From Sphingobacterium daejeonense (GTDB lineage Bacteria; Bacteroidota; Bacteroidia; Sphingobacteriales; Sphingobacteriaceae): a DNA stretch of 64,000 nt. Position numbers and translations under genes: made by a program. This document shows, piece after piece, positions 1 through 8,219 of the stretch. Under the pieces are notes generated by a model. The model did not search any database, was not told where the DNA came from, and saw nothing but the letters and a program-made list of their open reading frames with translations. The stretch covers positions 1,240,001 to 1,304,000 of the forward strand of contig NZ_LR590470.1 in NCBI RefSeq assembly GCF_901472535.1, given 5' to 3'. Each line of letters opens with the position of its first letter. Position 1 is the first letter of the stretch.

Positions 1-181
1 AAAATATTATTAATATTAATACCAATCTATATATTATGTTTTTTCTTTATATCATTTAATGACAAACAATAAGATAGAGAGGAATCAAAAAATTGTTTGG
101 GTTTTAGTAATCTTTTTATTTAACATAATTGGCAGTATCATTTATTTGTTAATTCACAACAGAAAGATAAAAACAAATTAA
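1..181 (+). pseudogene. PLDc_N-like two-helix membrane protein, 5' cut by window edge and frameshifted
   Basis: The first frame reads a hydrophobic segment (ILLILIPIYILCFFF) ending in a stop after about 23 codons. The next frame carries a second helix (KIVWVLVIFLFNIIGSIIYL) and a basic tail, and stops at 179-181. Two short helices with W-V-L-V then G-S-I-I-Y-L are typical of the PLDc_N family (phospholipase D/nuclease N-terminal), small inner-membrane proteins. Removing one A from the AAA at 64-66 joins the frames smoothly (F-N-D-N-N-K-I-E-R). The true start lies left of the window. Family assignment is from pattern only; the frameshift may be a sequencing error. Confidence 0.5.
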
Positions 182-282
182 TGTGCTAATATGATAACCT
201 AAATCTATAAAATAACGTAATTTATTTACTTAGGAAATTGAGTGTTATTAATTAATGGCTTAAACAATAAATAATAACAGTT

Positions 283-720
283 ATGAAAAATCTAACATTA
301 CTTCTATTTATTTTTCTAAGTTCAAAATTATGCGCTCAAATTGATACCAATCTAATTTACCATAAAGCTGAGAATATAATAAAGTTGATAGAGGGTGAAA
401 AAATTGATTCTTTGTTGATCAATAGTACAGATTCAATTAGATGTATACCATGTAATGAATTTGGTAAAAATAAGTATATTCCTAAAAAAGTATTTTTCTC
501 CGAAAGGATGAAGGGAATATTTACCTCAGAATTGATATCTAGACTTAAGCGTTCTAAAAAGATGGTTGTTTTACAAAGCTCACCTTATCCAGCTTATGTA
601 GTATTTTATGAGATTTTTGAGAAAGGCGAAATTGCACCTCAACACGAAGGTGTATCTTTTGGGATATGGCTAAGATCAGATGAAAATTTAAAATTTACAG
701 CTATTGAAACCATTCCTTAA
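283..720 (+). CDS. hypothetical exported protein
   Basis: This 145-residue protein has an N-terminal signal peptide (K at residue 2, hydrophobic core, cleavage after A-Q near residue 19), so it is exported to the periplasm or beyond. No family is recognised. The mature part contains a C-x-x-C (residues about 54-57) followed by a lysine-rich stretch and a C-terminal half of alternating hydrophobic and charged residues, consistent with a small beta-rich fold. ATG is the first start after an AT-rich leader and no Shine-Dalgarno sequence is evident. It stands alone and ends just before the terminator of the opposite-strand tRNA-Arg. Confidence 0.7.
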   Translation: MKNLTLLLFIFLSSKLCAQIDTNLIYHKAENIIKLIEGEKIDSLLINSTDSIRCIPCNEFGKNKYIPKKVFFSERMKGIFTSELISRLKRSKKMVVLQSSPYPAYVVFYEIFEKGEIAPQHEGVSFGIWLRSDENLKFTAIETIP

Positions 721-786
721 AAGCTGCTGATCTTCTCCTACTTTACCTTAAAATAGATCCTTTTTTGTTTAGGTTTGCCGATACGG

Positions 787-824
787 AAATAAAAAAACCC
801 GCCTTAAATAATTAGTGCGGGTTT
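787..824 (-). terminator. Rho-independent terminator of tRNA-Arg
   Basis: The arms ACCCGC and GCGGGT form a GC-rich hairpin. On the minus strand it is followed by a run of T, directly downstream of the tRNA-Arg gene. It may also end transcripts of the gene at 283-720 from the other side. Confidence 0.75.
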
Positions 825-828
825 TATG

Positions 829-902
829 TACGCCAATTAGGGTTCGAACCTAAGACCTACGGTTTAGAAAACCGTTGCTCTATCCAGCTGAGCTATTGGC
901 GC
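829..902 (-). tRNA. tRNA-Arg (anticodon TCT)
   Basis: The minus strand folds as a full cloverleaf: acceptor GCGCCAA with TTGGCGT, D arm GCTC/GAGC, anticodon stem ACGGT/ACCGT, loop TTTCTAA giving anticodon TCT (reads AGA), and T arm TTAGG-TTCGAAC-CCTAA. No CCA is encoded. First-base pairing is G-T. Confidence 0.95.
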
Positions 903-915
903 TTATTTTGTGAAG

Positions 916-947
916 CAAAAGTAGGTATTTGGTTGATAAATGCAAAA
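916..947 (-). promoter_or_regulatory. promoter of tRNA-Arg
   Basis: On the minus strand TTTTG (943-947) and TACTTTTG (916-923) are separated by 19 nt, matching the Bacteroidota TTTG / TAnnTTTG sigma-A promoter. The -7 box lies about 14 nt before the tRNA 5' end. Confidence 0.75.
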
Positions 948-1153
948 TAAAATATGTTTTTTTGGTACAATAATCATTAACTGATTGCCTTTCAAACACA
1001 TATTTTTCAGGGTGGTGCGGTTTGCAGCTTATTAACAGCTTGTGGAATTCTAAAAGATCTTTTGGATAAAATTTTTTTGAGGTTTAATGTGTTAAAAATC
1101 AGCTTCATTGGGCATAGGAGGGGTTTTTCAATTGGTTTTATTTTCACTTTTTA

Positions 1154-1184
1154 TTTGGAGATCAAGTCAGAATTTGTACTTTTG
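1154..1184 (+). promoter_or_regulatory. promoter of tRNA-Ser
   Basis: TTTG (1154-1157) and TACTTTTG (1177-1184) are separated by 19 nt, the Bacteroidota sigma-A consensus. It sits immediately before the tRNA-Ser 5' end, with the same -7 octamer as the other two tRNA promoters here. Confidence 0.75.
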
Positions 1185-1188
1185 TCGC

Positions 1189-1276
1189 GGAGAGTTGGCA
1201 GAGTGGTCGAATGCGGCGGTCTTGAAAACCGTTAACTGTCACAGGTTCGGGGGTTCGAATCCCTCACTCTCCGCCA
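1189..1276 (+). tRNA. tRNA-Ser (anticodon TGA)
   Basis: This is a class II tRNA with a long variable arm. Acceptor GGAGAGT pairs with ACTCTCC, the anticodon stem GCGGT/ACCGT holds loop CTTGAAA (anticodon TGA, reads TCA), and the T arm contains GGTTCGAATCC. Discriminator G and an encoded CCA follow (1273-1276). Confidence 0.96.
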
Positions 1277-1287
1277 AATAATTCAAA

Positions 1288-1310
1288 GCCCGACGTCAGT
1301 CGGGTTTTGT
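1288..1310 (+). terminator. terminator of tRNA-Ser
   Basis: Stem CCCGAC (1289-1294) pairs with GTCGGG (1299-1304) around GTCA, followed by TTTT. It lies 12 nt after the tRNA CCA. Confidence 0.85.
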
Positions 1311-1456
1311 TGTTTCTGGGGTTTTTCTCAATTAGTTTTAGTAAAAGCAATAGCGCTACGAACGTCTGAATTTCTACTCAATAGTAAACTTCAAAAAGCT
1401 TTTATTTTTAGTGTATTTAGTATTTGGATTTATGTAGTCAAATAATTCTTGTTTGA

Positions 1457-1773
1457 TTTTTTTTATCATCTCATCCTAGAAATTCTTATCCTAAACAACC
1501 TGAAACAACGCAACCGAAAGCGCCACAAACTGAGTTTATTTATTTAAAGCTGTCCTCAGAAAGGGATGGTTCATGGTTTGGGTACGGAGGCTCTACGACC
1601 GAAAGAAATTTATTCGTATTTAAATTGTAATTTAACTCTGAAAAATTAGTTTTGGCTAGTTCGGGAGCAACAATGAGTTATTTTGCCCCGATTTATCATC
1701 TTCGGGAAAATATCAATAATGTATTTTATGAGTATAATTCAATTCATGGCTATATAGAACTAATTATAATTTA
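1457..1773 (+). pseudogene. decayed coding remnant with an internal TAA
   Basis: One frame stays open from about 1457 to a TAG at 1771-1773 except for a single TAA near 1628. It reads protein-like text (for example ERDGSWFGYGGSTTERN, then SGATMSYFAPIYHLRENIN) but has no plausible start codon; a stop lies just upstream. The rest of the 480-nt gap between tRNA-Ser and the next gene shows nothing else. The family is not recognised. I read it as a gene fragment, with low certainty. Confidence 0.35.
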
Positions 1774-1788
1774 GAAATTTGAATATTG

Positions 1789-2418
1789 ATGACATTACAA
1801 AATATTTTATCACAAATAAGCGACAAGAATACAAAACTTGGCGACATTCGGGAAATTGCAAAACAGATTAATAAAGATCATCTATTGGCAATGGAACTTT
1901 GGTCAACCAAGCAGTTTTTTGCTCGACAATTGGCAATCCTAATATTTGACAAAAAACATCTTACAGAAGACTTGATTGATAAATTGGTAGCAGACATTAA
2001 TCAACATAACGAAAAAGAAAAGCTTCAACTTATTGATTGGTTAATGGCAAATCAACTCACCAAAGACAAAAAAACAATTTCATTGTTAGATAGTTGGGAA
2101 AATAGTACTTTTTCACTTCAAAGAAGGGTTTTTTGGTATCATAAAGCTAGGTTACGCTGGATGGGACAAATTCAGCCAGATAGCGAAAAACTACTTTCTA
2201 CCATTGAAAAACAAATCGAGCATGAAGAACCGGAAGTGCAGTGGGCAATGAATTTTACAGCAGCTTGGATAGGTGTATTTGAAGGATTATTACGCAATCG
2301 ATGTATTGCTCTTGGTGAGAGAACGGAGCTTTATAAAGGGCAAATGGTTTCAAAAGGTTGTACCCCTGATTATTTGCCAGAATTTATTGCCATTGAAAGC
2401 AAAAAAAGAAATTTATAA
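1789..2418 (+). CDS. DNA alkylation repair (AlkD-like) protein
   Basis: This 209-residue helical protein resembles the AlkD family of HEAT-like-repeat DNA glycosylases that remove alkylated purines. The family pattern of paired helices is visible: an N-terminal region with G-D-I-R, an A-x-x-L-W-S-T-x-x-F-x-A-R-Q-L-A segment near residue 35-50, then L-L-D-S-W and R-R-V-F-W-Y-H-K-A-R-L-R-W. ATG at 1789 is preferred over the TTG just before it. A short C-terminal tail with C-I-A-L and K-G-C-T-P-D-Y-L-P occurs in many annotated AlkD relatives. It is monocistronic. The family match is moderate; enzymatic activity is inferred. Confidence 0.7.
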   Translation: MTLQNILSQISDKNTKLGDIREIAKQINKDHLLAMELWSTKQFFARQLAILIFDKKHLTEDLIDKLVADINQHNEKEKLQLIDWLMANQLTKDKKTISLLDSWENSTFSLQRRVFWYHKARLRWMGQIQPDSEKLLSTIEKQIEHEEPEVQWAMNFTAAWIGVFEGLLRNRCIALGERTELYKGQMVSKGCTPDYLPEFIAIESKKRNL

Positions 2419-2549
2419 ATCAATTATTTGATTATGAATGATTTATTTACAGATTCTTGTTGAATTGGAAGGTTTTTAAAATTTAGTCTTGAACATTCAA
2501 TAAAATATTCTAAATCTTATTAGCTCATAGGAATTAAAGATTTTTAAGT

Positions 2550-3314
2550 TTATAATTTTGCATTATTAAAGATGTTAAATTTTAATATTCTGATAAGTGA
2601 TATTGTTTGAAGATCAAAATCGTTATTCGCATAAATGTGTTTAAATTTATTAGAATCACTATTAAATAACAAAAATATCTTTGTTTTAAATGAGGTACTC
2701 CAATCAAGAGATATACTTTCATATATTTCTAAAAATTTTTTTAAAGTATCGAATCCGTGTAACCCGATAGTTAAAATGTCTTTAAAATTTATTATCCAAG
2801 TATAAACCCTAGTTAGATTTTTTTCTGGAATATTCAAAGGGATACCTAGTTCTATGTACCTATTAATAAGATTAAAAAACTCTTCGTCAAAAAAATGCTC
2901 GTGAACAGGAAGATTTAAATAGGGAATGTTCAAAAATTTGGCAATATGAATTCTATTATTTCCTCCTCCTATAATATATTTGTTTCCAAATTTGTATAAA
3001 TATATTCCGAGACCTTGATTAATATTTGAATTAAAATAATCTAAAAACGACTTTTTAGTATACCATTTTTTAAATTTTTTAAGATTTCCTAAATTTTCTA
3101 ACCAGGTATAACCCTTTCCATAGGAAATATGGTCAGTTCCAATTACGTTTTTTAAAGGGACTTCAACAATCCCTAAATCTTTAGTTGGCAAAATATTCCA
3201 ATACATTAAATCAGGAAAATTATCTATATATATTGGAAATTCATCATACCAATTCTCATAATTATTAATCCCTAATTGTCTTAAATTCAATAATCCCAGT
3301 TCTTTTAAATCCAT
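2550..3314 (-). CDS. hypothetical protein with ParB/sulfiredoxin-like fold
   Basis: The protein has 254 residues and no signal peptide. The middle resembles a ParB-like nuclease/sulfiredoxin fold: I-V-E-V-P-L-K-N-V-I-G near residue 50, then about 60 residues later Y-I-I-G-G-G-N-N-R-I-H-I-A-K-F-L, like the G-x-H/N-R-x-x-A box of that fold, followed by a strand ending in V-H-E-H. The C-terminal third is rich in Asn, Phe and Ile, with no recognised domain. Very AT-rich codon use and an isolated position suggest an acquired gene. It is not a chromosome-partitioning ParB, since the DNA-binding part is missing. A DNA-modification, phosphorylation or defence role would be a guess. Confidence 0.6.
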   Translation of the reverse strand: MDLKELGLLNLRQLGINNYENWYDEFPIYIDNFPDLMYWNILPTKDLGIVEVPLKNVIGTDHISYGKGYTWLENLGNLKKFKKWYTKKSFLDYFNSNINQGLGIYLYKFGNKYIIGGGNNRIHIAKFLNIPYLNLPVHEHFFDEEFFNLINRYIELGIPLNIPEKNLTRVYTWIINFKDILTIGLHGFDTLKKFLEIYESISLDWSTSFKTKIFLLFNSDSNKFKHIYANNDFDLQTISLIRILKFNIFNNAKL

Positions 3315-3377
3315 ATTTACTTATAATCTTATTAAGGTGTTTTTATGAAATTTATTTTTTATAAGATACTCAAAACA

Positions 3378-3770
3378 CTACATATTATCCATCAAAAGCA
3401 CATTAAATCTATGTCCATCAGGGTCTGAGAACACAAATCCAAAATAACCTTCTTTGTCTCTAATAAGTTCTTTAATAATTATTCCTCCAGCATCAACGAC
3501 TTTTTTATACCATTCCTCAACCTCATTTTGTGTCTCTGCTGACAGGGTAAATATTATCTCATTATTGGAATTTTCCCAAGGAGGGAGATATTCTTTAATT
3601 GATTCTTCTTGGAAAAAGTGGATTACAAAATTGTCCTTTCCAAATTTGAAACTAGCTAAGTTAGGGTTGTTATTTGGTCCATTTGGCGTAAGACCTAGTT
3701 TATAGTAAAATTCCCTCGAGCGGTCGGCGTTTTTAACGCTGAAGTTTGCCCATATCACTGAAGATTTCAT
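3378..3770 (-). CDS. VOC family protein (glyoxalase/bleomycin-resistance fold)
   Basis: This 130-residue protein has the vicinal oxygen chelate pattern: W-A-N-F-S-V-K-N-A-D-R-S at the start, F-Y-Y-K-L-G-L near residue 22, and the C-terminal box G-Y-F-G-F-V-F-S-D-P-D-G-H-R-F-N-V. Members bind a metal and act on varied small substrates, so the substrate cannot be told. It follows the SnoaL-like gene on the same strand after a hairpin at 3799-3836, so the two may be separately terminated. Confidence 0.85.
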   Translation of the reverse strand: MKSSVIWANFSVKNADRSREFYYKLGLTPNGPNNNPNLASFKFGKDNFVIHFFQEESIKEYLPPWENSNNEIIFTLSAETQNEVEEWYKKVVDAGGIIIKELIRDKEGYFGFVFSDPDGHRFNVLLMDNM

Positions 3771-3798
3771 GATGTTTGTTTTTCAAAGCAACAAACAG

Positions 3799-3836
3799 AA
3801 CTGGCATATTGTTCAATCTAATACAATATGCCAGTT
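3799..3836 (-). terminator. 13-bp hairpin between two same-strand genes
   Basis: AACTGGCATATTG (3799-3811) and CAATATGCCAGTT (3824-3836) form a perfect 13-bp stem just after the SnoaL-like stop. The following minus-strand bases are only weakly T-rich, so it is a probable terminator or mRNA-stabilising end. Confidence 0.6.
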
Positions 3837-3845
3837 TAACTTTAA

Positions 3846-4247
3846 TTATTTGGAGGCAAAGTTCCAGAATTCATCTTCTTCATCAATTCTTTCAGAAAAC
3901 AACCAAACTTCTTTGATTTTATCATCTACAATCCTAAGTAGGTCTATTCCATTCATGGATAATGACTTTCCGTCTTTTTCAGCTTTGAAATGTATGGATA
4001 CAGCAACCAAATCCTGATTTTCTGAAATGAATTTTATTTCATCCATAGCAAAGGTTCCGTCGCTCCATTTTCCGAAATTTCCCAGATGACCAAATAATTC
4101 CATCTTTCCGTTATAGGTGCCAGATTGGACTCCTTTACCTGGTTGATGCCAGACCGCATCATCTGCAAATAGATTTCCTACGGTTTCAAAATCTCCAATA
4201 GCTACTGCATTAAAATAATCCTGAACAATCTTTAAGTTTTTTGACAT
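3846..4247 (-). CDS. SnoaL-like / NTF2-fold protein
   Basis: The 133-residue protein starts with Q-D-Y-F-N-A-V-A-I-G-D-F-E-T-V-G and continues F-A-D-D-A-V-W-H-Q-P-G, the usual opening of SnoaL-like NTF2-fold proteins. A central G-T-Y-N-G-K and a closing R-I-V-D-D-K-I-K-E-V-W-L-F complete the cone-shaped fold. Such proteins are polyketide cyclases, isomerases or stand-alone ligand binders. It is divergent from the HxlR gene at 4374 (about 126 bp between the starts), which suggests that the regulator controls it. Confidence 0.85.
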   Translation of the reverse strand: MSKNLKIVQDYFNAVAIGDFETVGNLFADDAVWHQPGKGVQSGTYNGKMELFGHLGNFGKWSDGTFAMDEIKFISENQDLVAVSIHFKAEKDGKSLSMNGIDLLRIVDDKIKEVWLFSERIDEEDEFWNFASK

Positions 4248-4373
4248 ATCTTATTTTTTTAATTATCAATTGTTTAATACAAATGTCTATCTTTACTATA
4301 CTATTGTCAAGTACCTACCTAAAAGTATGGTACTTACATAAAGTAAATAAATATTGATATTCAGGTTATTAAA

Positions 4374-4691
4374 ATGGAAATAAATATTTCGGATGAAAAC
4401 TGCCCATTAAGAAAATCTCTGGAAGTGATTGGAGGGAAGTGGACCATGCTTATCATATATCAAATAAATGAGCGTACCATAAGATACGGAGAACTTAAAA
4501 GGAGTGTTGTTGGAATCAGCGAGAAAATGTTGATCAGCCAGTTGAAGTTTTTAACGGAAAAAGGAATTGTTAACAAAAAATCTTACCCTGAAATACCTCC
4601 ACGTGTGGAGTATACATTAACAGAAATGGGGAAGAAATTACTTCCGATAATTAATAAAATTATTGAATTTGGACTTAACAACAATATTTAG
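4374..4691 (+). CDS. HxlR-family transcriptional regulator
   Basis: The 105-residue winged-helix protein shows the HxlR signature: C-P-L-R-K-S-L-E-V-I-G-G-K-W-T near residues 10-24, L-I-I-Y-Q-I, R-Y-G-E-L-K-R, I-S-E-K-M-L-I-S-Q-L-K and the wing Y-P-E-I-P-P-R-V-E-Y-x-L-T. The conserved Cys10 is present and is used for redox or electrophile sensing in relatives such as HypR and QorR. It lies divergent to the SnoaL/VOC pair and 3 nt before an alpha/beta hydrolase, so it probably controls both sides in response to a reactive small molecule (inference). Confidence 0.9.
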   Translation: MEINISDENCPLRKSLEVIGGKWTMLIIYQINERTIRYGELKRSVVGISEKMLISQLKFLTEKGIVNKKSYPEIPPRVEYTLTEMGKKLLPIINKIIEFGLNNNI

Positions 4692-4694
4692 TTT

Positions 4695-5639
4695 ATGGCA
4701 ATCAAGAATTCAAGCTTTCATCAAGTAAAATTTGATAATACATCGTTAGATATTTTCTACAATTTATATCTACCAGATTCTGATTACCTAAGGGGTACTA
4801 TTATTATTCTTCATGGAATGCAGGAGCATAGTGGTAGATATCATAAGTTTGCGGATTTTCTTTCTAATTCTGGCTTTGCGGTTCTGACCTATGATCATCC
4901 TGGGCATGGAAAAACTGCAAAGGAAAAGGACGATCTAGGTTTTTTCCATGCGAATCAACCAGGCGAATTAATGATTCACACAGGTATTGTGATGTCAGAA
5001 TTTTTGAATGGAAAGCATCCTGAATTACCACATTTTATTATTGGTCATTCTTTGGGATCCTTTGTTACAAGGAATGTTGTTCAGCGGATAGGGGAACAAT
5101 TCCATGGTGTAGTATTGATCGGTACGGGACATGCTATGAAAGGGAGTGCTTTGGGAACAATGTTTTTGGGATTGCTGAATAAGGTTGTTCCTAAAACAAG
5201 ATCTAGGTTTATGAATGATAAATTTGGTGAGATTAATAATAGAAAATTCAAAGATGAGGCAAATCACGAAAACCTGAATTGGTTAAGTTTGAGCAAGGAG
5301 AATCGCGACTCTTACCTTTCTGATGAATTGAGTGGGATTGATTTCACGGATAATGCATTTTATGGAGCGGCACAATTGATGCTGTGGGGTAGTGGGAGTG
5401 GGTGGTATAAGAAAGTTCCTAATAAGTTGCCTTTTTTATTGATAAGTGGCGAAGATGATCCAATTGGAGATTTTGGAAAAGGAGTAATAACATCGGCAGA
5501 AGAGTTGATAAAACATGGGAACAAGGATATAAAATATCACTTATACCCAAAACTTAGGCATGAAATATTGAATGAGGACATTAAAGAAGAAGTTTACAAA
5601 GAAATATTAAAGTGGATTGAAGATCGGATGGGTCGATAA
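4695..5639 (+). CDS. alpha/beta hydrolase, monoacylglycerol-lipase type
   Basis: This 314-residue serine hydrolase carries the Hydrolase_4 (S33-like) signature H-G-M-Q-E-H-S-G-R-Y (residues 40-49), the nucleophile elbow G-H-S-L-G (Ser119), an acid in L-I-S-G-E-D-D-P-I-G and a late His (R-H-E-I). These features fit monoacylglycerol lipase or lysophospholipase activity in the cytoplasm. The start lies 3 nt after the HxlR stop, so the two are one operon. The real substrate is unknown. Confidence 0.88.
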   Translation: MAIKNSSFHQVKFDNTSLDIFYNLYLPDSDYLRGTIIILHGMQEHSGRYHKFADFLSNSGFAVLTYDHPGHGKTAKEKDDLGFFHANQPGELMIHTGIVMSEFLNGKHPELPHFIIGHSLGSFVTRNVVQRIGEQFHGVVLIGTGHAMKGSALGTMFLGLLNKVVPKTRSRFMNDKFGEINNRKFKDEANHENLNWLSLSKENRDSYLSDELSGIDFTDNAFYGAAQLMLWGSGSGWYKKVPNKLPFLLISGEDDPIGDFGKGVITSAEELIKHGNKDIKYHLYPKLRHEILNEDIKEEVYKEILKWIEDRMGR

Positions 5640-5703
5640 ATTCTTGTTGACAATAGGCTGTCAAAAAACTTTTTTTCTTTGCTTAAAATAATAATTCAAC
5701 CAG

Positions 5704-6159
5704 ATGAAAGAATTCATTGAATCATTTAATGTAATTGGTATTTCAGTAAAAACTTGTAATACCGATGGCAGTGCCGCGAAGGATATTCCAGCATTATGGG
5801 AAAAATTTGCTGGAGAAAGATTAGATGAAAAGATCCCAAATAGGATGGATGATGCCGTGTATTGCATTTATACTGATTATGAAGGAGATTTTCAGCATCC
5901 CTATGTTACTATTTTAGGTTGTAAGGTGAGTTCTTTTGATGAAGTTCCAGAAGGGATGATTTCTAAATTTATTCCAACATCAAAATATGAGAAGATTAAA
6001 TTGGAAGGTAATATCTCTGGCGATGTTATTTATGACGCTTGGACAAAAATATGGGCATCTGATTTGAATAGAAGTTATTTGGCGGATTTTGAAGTGTATT
6101 CTGCAGAACAATGCCAATCTGAAAATCCTTCTGTTGATATTTATGTGTCTGTAAAATAA
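5704..6159 (+). CDS. GyrI-like effector-binding domain protein
   Basis: The 151-residue protein is a stand-alone GyrI-like (Cass2/AraC effector-binding) domain: I-G-I-S-V-K-T-x-N near residue 11, I-P-A-L-W-E-K-F, Y-C-I-Y-T-D-Y-E-G-D-F near residue 53, Y-V-T-I-L-G-C and a closing W-A-S-D-L-N-R-S-Y-x-A-D-F-E-V-Y. These domains bind amphipathic or cationic compounds. No DNA-binding part is present, so it is probably a ligand sponge or hydrolase-like relative rather than a regulator. Confidence 0.85.
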   Translation: MKEFIESFNVIGISVKTCNTDGSAAKDIPALWEKFAGERLDEKIPNRMDDAVYCIYTDYEGDFQHPYVTILGCKVSSFDEVPEGMISKFIPTSKYEKIKLEGNISGDVIYDAWTKIWASDLNRSYLADFEVYSAEQCQSENPSVDIYVSVK

Positions 6160-6213
6160 TACTTGATATAGCACTGATAATAAACCTAAATATTATTCCA
6201 AAAACTGTGGTTT

Positions 6214-6978
6214 TTAATAATCTTTTGTAATTATGTTTTTGGAATAATCGCCCGGAAATTGAATTTTAAATCCGACTTCTTTTTGCTGGTCAAATAGGTT
6301 AATCGATAATCGAGTTATGTGATTTTCTTTAAAATTCACATTGCTAACGACTTTAGATGCGATTAATTTATGGTTGAAATCATAGGCTCGAATTTCAAAA
6401 TCTTGACTTATATTGTTGTCCGCATAGATTACAGATTTCAAAATATTGCCAGATTTCTTTGTGAAGCTTAGCGCTTTGAACATAAGAAATTTTGGGCTGC
6501 TGTAATCAAGAGAATAAGTAGTTTTAAATGGATATATTTTTGAAGGGAGATTGCCTCCAAAAAGAATATAACCAATATTATTTGGTATTTTATCTTTGAT
6601 TAAAATCTCTATTGAAGAGTTTAGTCTGGTTAGTTTCAATGGTAATATACCATCATCTTCCTCAAAATCTATAAAGCTCAATCTATGAATAAATGATTCT
6701 TGATTATTAATGATTTCCAAGCCGTTGAAATAGTAATTGTTGGAGTTTAAATCTAAATATTGGTTCTCGATATGAAATGAATCTGAAACTAAACCTCCCC
6801 AATGAGATATAATGCCGATTTTTATTTTTCCCTGAGGTGCATTGTGGTTGAAAATTCGAGATTTAAGAATTGGATTACCATATCCATCTTTTATCTTTTC
6901 AGATTTTATCTCCAGTTTATTAGATTCTAGATAATATATAAAATAATCTAATGAGGTTTGTTTAAGTAAATTACGCAT
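6214..6978 (-). CDS. hypothetical protein
   Basis: The 254-residue protein has no signal peptide, no membrane segment and no recognised motif. Many short beta-strand-like segments alternate with Asn-rich turns (for example L-D-L-N-S-N-N-Y-Y-F-N-G), and it looks like an all-beta protein. AT-rich codon use and its place between unrelated genes suggest an accessory gene. Start ATG is the only early one. I cannot assign a function. Confidence 0.6.
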   Translation of the reverse strand: MRNLLKQTSLDYFIYYLESNKLEIKSEKIKDGYGNPILKSRIFNHNAPQGKIKIGIISHWGGLVSDSFHIENQYLDLNSNNYYFNGLEIINNQESFIHRLSFIDFEEDDGILPLKLTRLNSSIEILIKDKIPNNIGYILFGGNLPSKIYPFKTTYSLDYSSPKFLMFKALSFTKKSGNILKSVIYADNNISQDFEIRAYDFNHKLIASKVVSNVNFKENHITRLSINLFDQQKEVGFKIQFPGDYSKNIITKDY

Positions 6979-7187
6979 TTATTTATGATATGTCAGCTTG
7001 CAGCTACACAAAATTATCAATTTTAGTAAAGATTTTATAATTACAGATTAAAAAAATAAACCAATAGTGTCTTTTAATAATTGTTGGATATATTGATTTT
7101 TAGAAAAATTCGTCACTTTTTTATTTCTGTTTAATCAAAAGGAGTAATTTTCACCTATAAATACCGTTCTAACAGCCTTTTTATTGG

Positions 7188-7195
7188 TATCTTTG
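7188..7195 (+). promoter_or_regulatory. -7 box of gpsA operon promoter
   Basis: TATCTTTG matches the Bacteroidota TAnnTTTG -7 element, 29 nt before the TTG start of gpsA. No clear TTTG was seen at the -33 position. Confidence 0.5.
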
Positions 7196-7223
7196 AAGAT
7201 TAATTAAACAAAGGAGGAGAGCA

Positions 7224-8219
7224 TTGGCAAATATTGGAGTGATAGGTAGCGGAAGTTGGGCAACTGCAATGATCAAAATGTTGACTGACAATCAGCAAAG
7301 TAAACATGTAAATTGGTGGGTTCGCAGGCAAGAAGATATTGACTACATTGAACAGTATCACCACAACCCATCGTATCTAAGTGCTGTGGAAGTCAAATTG
7401 GACCATATTAGTTTGTACCATGATCCAAAGGAAGTTATAAAAAATTCAGATATTATTATTTTAAATACTCCGGCTGCATATCTAGAAGACGCGTTAAAGG
7501 ATCTACAACAATCTGATTTTAAAAACAAACTCTTAGTATCGGCTATCAAAGGTATTGTTCCATCGATTAAATTAATCGTTGGTGAATTCTTAAACACTAA
7601 GTTTGACGTTCCTTTTGAGGATATTGTTGTTGTAGGCGGTCCATGTCATGCTGAAGAGGTTTCTTTGGAGAAACTTTCTTATTTGACATTTGCTTCCAAG
7701 AATACTGCTAATGCGGCGATCGTAGCTCAATATTTCCAAACTCATTATATAAAAACAGTAGTTTCCAATGATATTCTTGGAGTAGAGTATGGAGCAGTAT
7801 TGAAAAATATCTACGCCTTAGCTTGTGGCATCTGCCATGGACTAGGGTATGGTGATAATTTTCAGGCAGTATTAATTTCGAATGCAATTCGCGAAATGGA
7901 ATATTTTGTGAATGCCATAGATCCTCAACCTAGAGAAATCAATCAATCTGCATATTTAGGTGATTTATTGGTAACTGCTTATTCTCAGTTTAGTAGGAAC
8001 CGTACATTTGGAAACATGATAGGCAAAGGCTACAGCGTGAAATCTGCACAATTGGAAATGAATATGGTTGCCGAAGGTTACTTTGCATCAGATTGTATTC
8101 AGGATATAATTCTTGATCATCAATTAGAAATGCCAATCTGTAATACTGTTTACAATATTTTATATAAAAATCAAATAGCTACTGTGGCTGTCAAAAACTT
8201 AGCAGATAAATTAACATAA
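7224..8219 (+). CDS. gpsA: NAD(P)H-dependent glycerol-3-phosphate dehydrogenase
   Basis: This enzyme reduces dihydroxyacetone phosphate to sn-glycerol-3-phosphate for phospholipid synthesis. The 331-residue protein has the N-terminal Rossmann motif G-V-I-G-S-G-S-W-A-T-A, a central V-V-G-G-P-C-H-A-E-E-V segment, and the catalytic region V-L-K-N-I-Y-A-L-A-C-G. The start codon is TTG, supported by a strong AAGGAGGAG at 7211-7219, unusual in a phylum that mostly does not use Shine-Dalgarno pairing. The stop overlaps the hemF start by one base, so the two are co-translated. Confidence 0.95.
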   Translation: MANIGVIGSGSWATAMIKMLTDNQQSKHVNWWVRRQEDIDYIEQYHHNPSYLSAVEVKLDHISLYHDPKEVIKNSDIIILNTPAAYLEDALKDLQQSDFKNKLLVSAIKGIVPSIKLIVGEFLNTKFDVPFEDIVVVGGPCHAEEVSLEKLSYLTFASKNTANAAIVAQYFQTHYIKTVVSNDILGVEYGAVLKNIYALACGICHGLGYGDNFQAVLISNAIREMEYFVNAIDPQPREINQSAYLGDLLVTAYSQFSRNRTFGNMIGKGYSVKSAQLEMNMVAEGYFASDCIQDIILDHQLEMPICNTVYNILYKNQIATVAVKNLADKLT

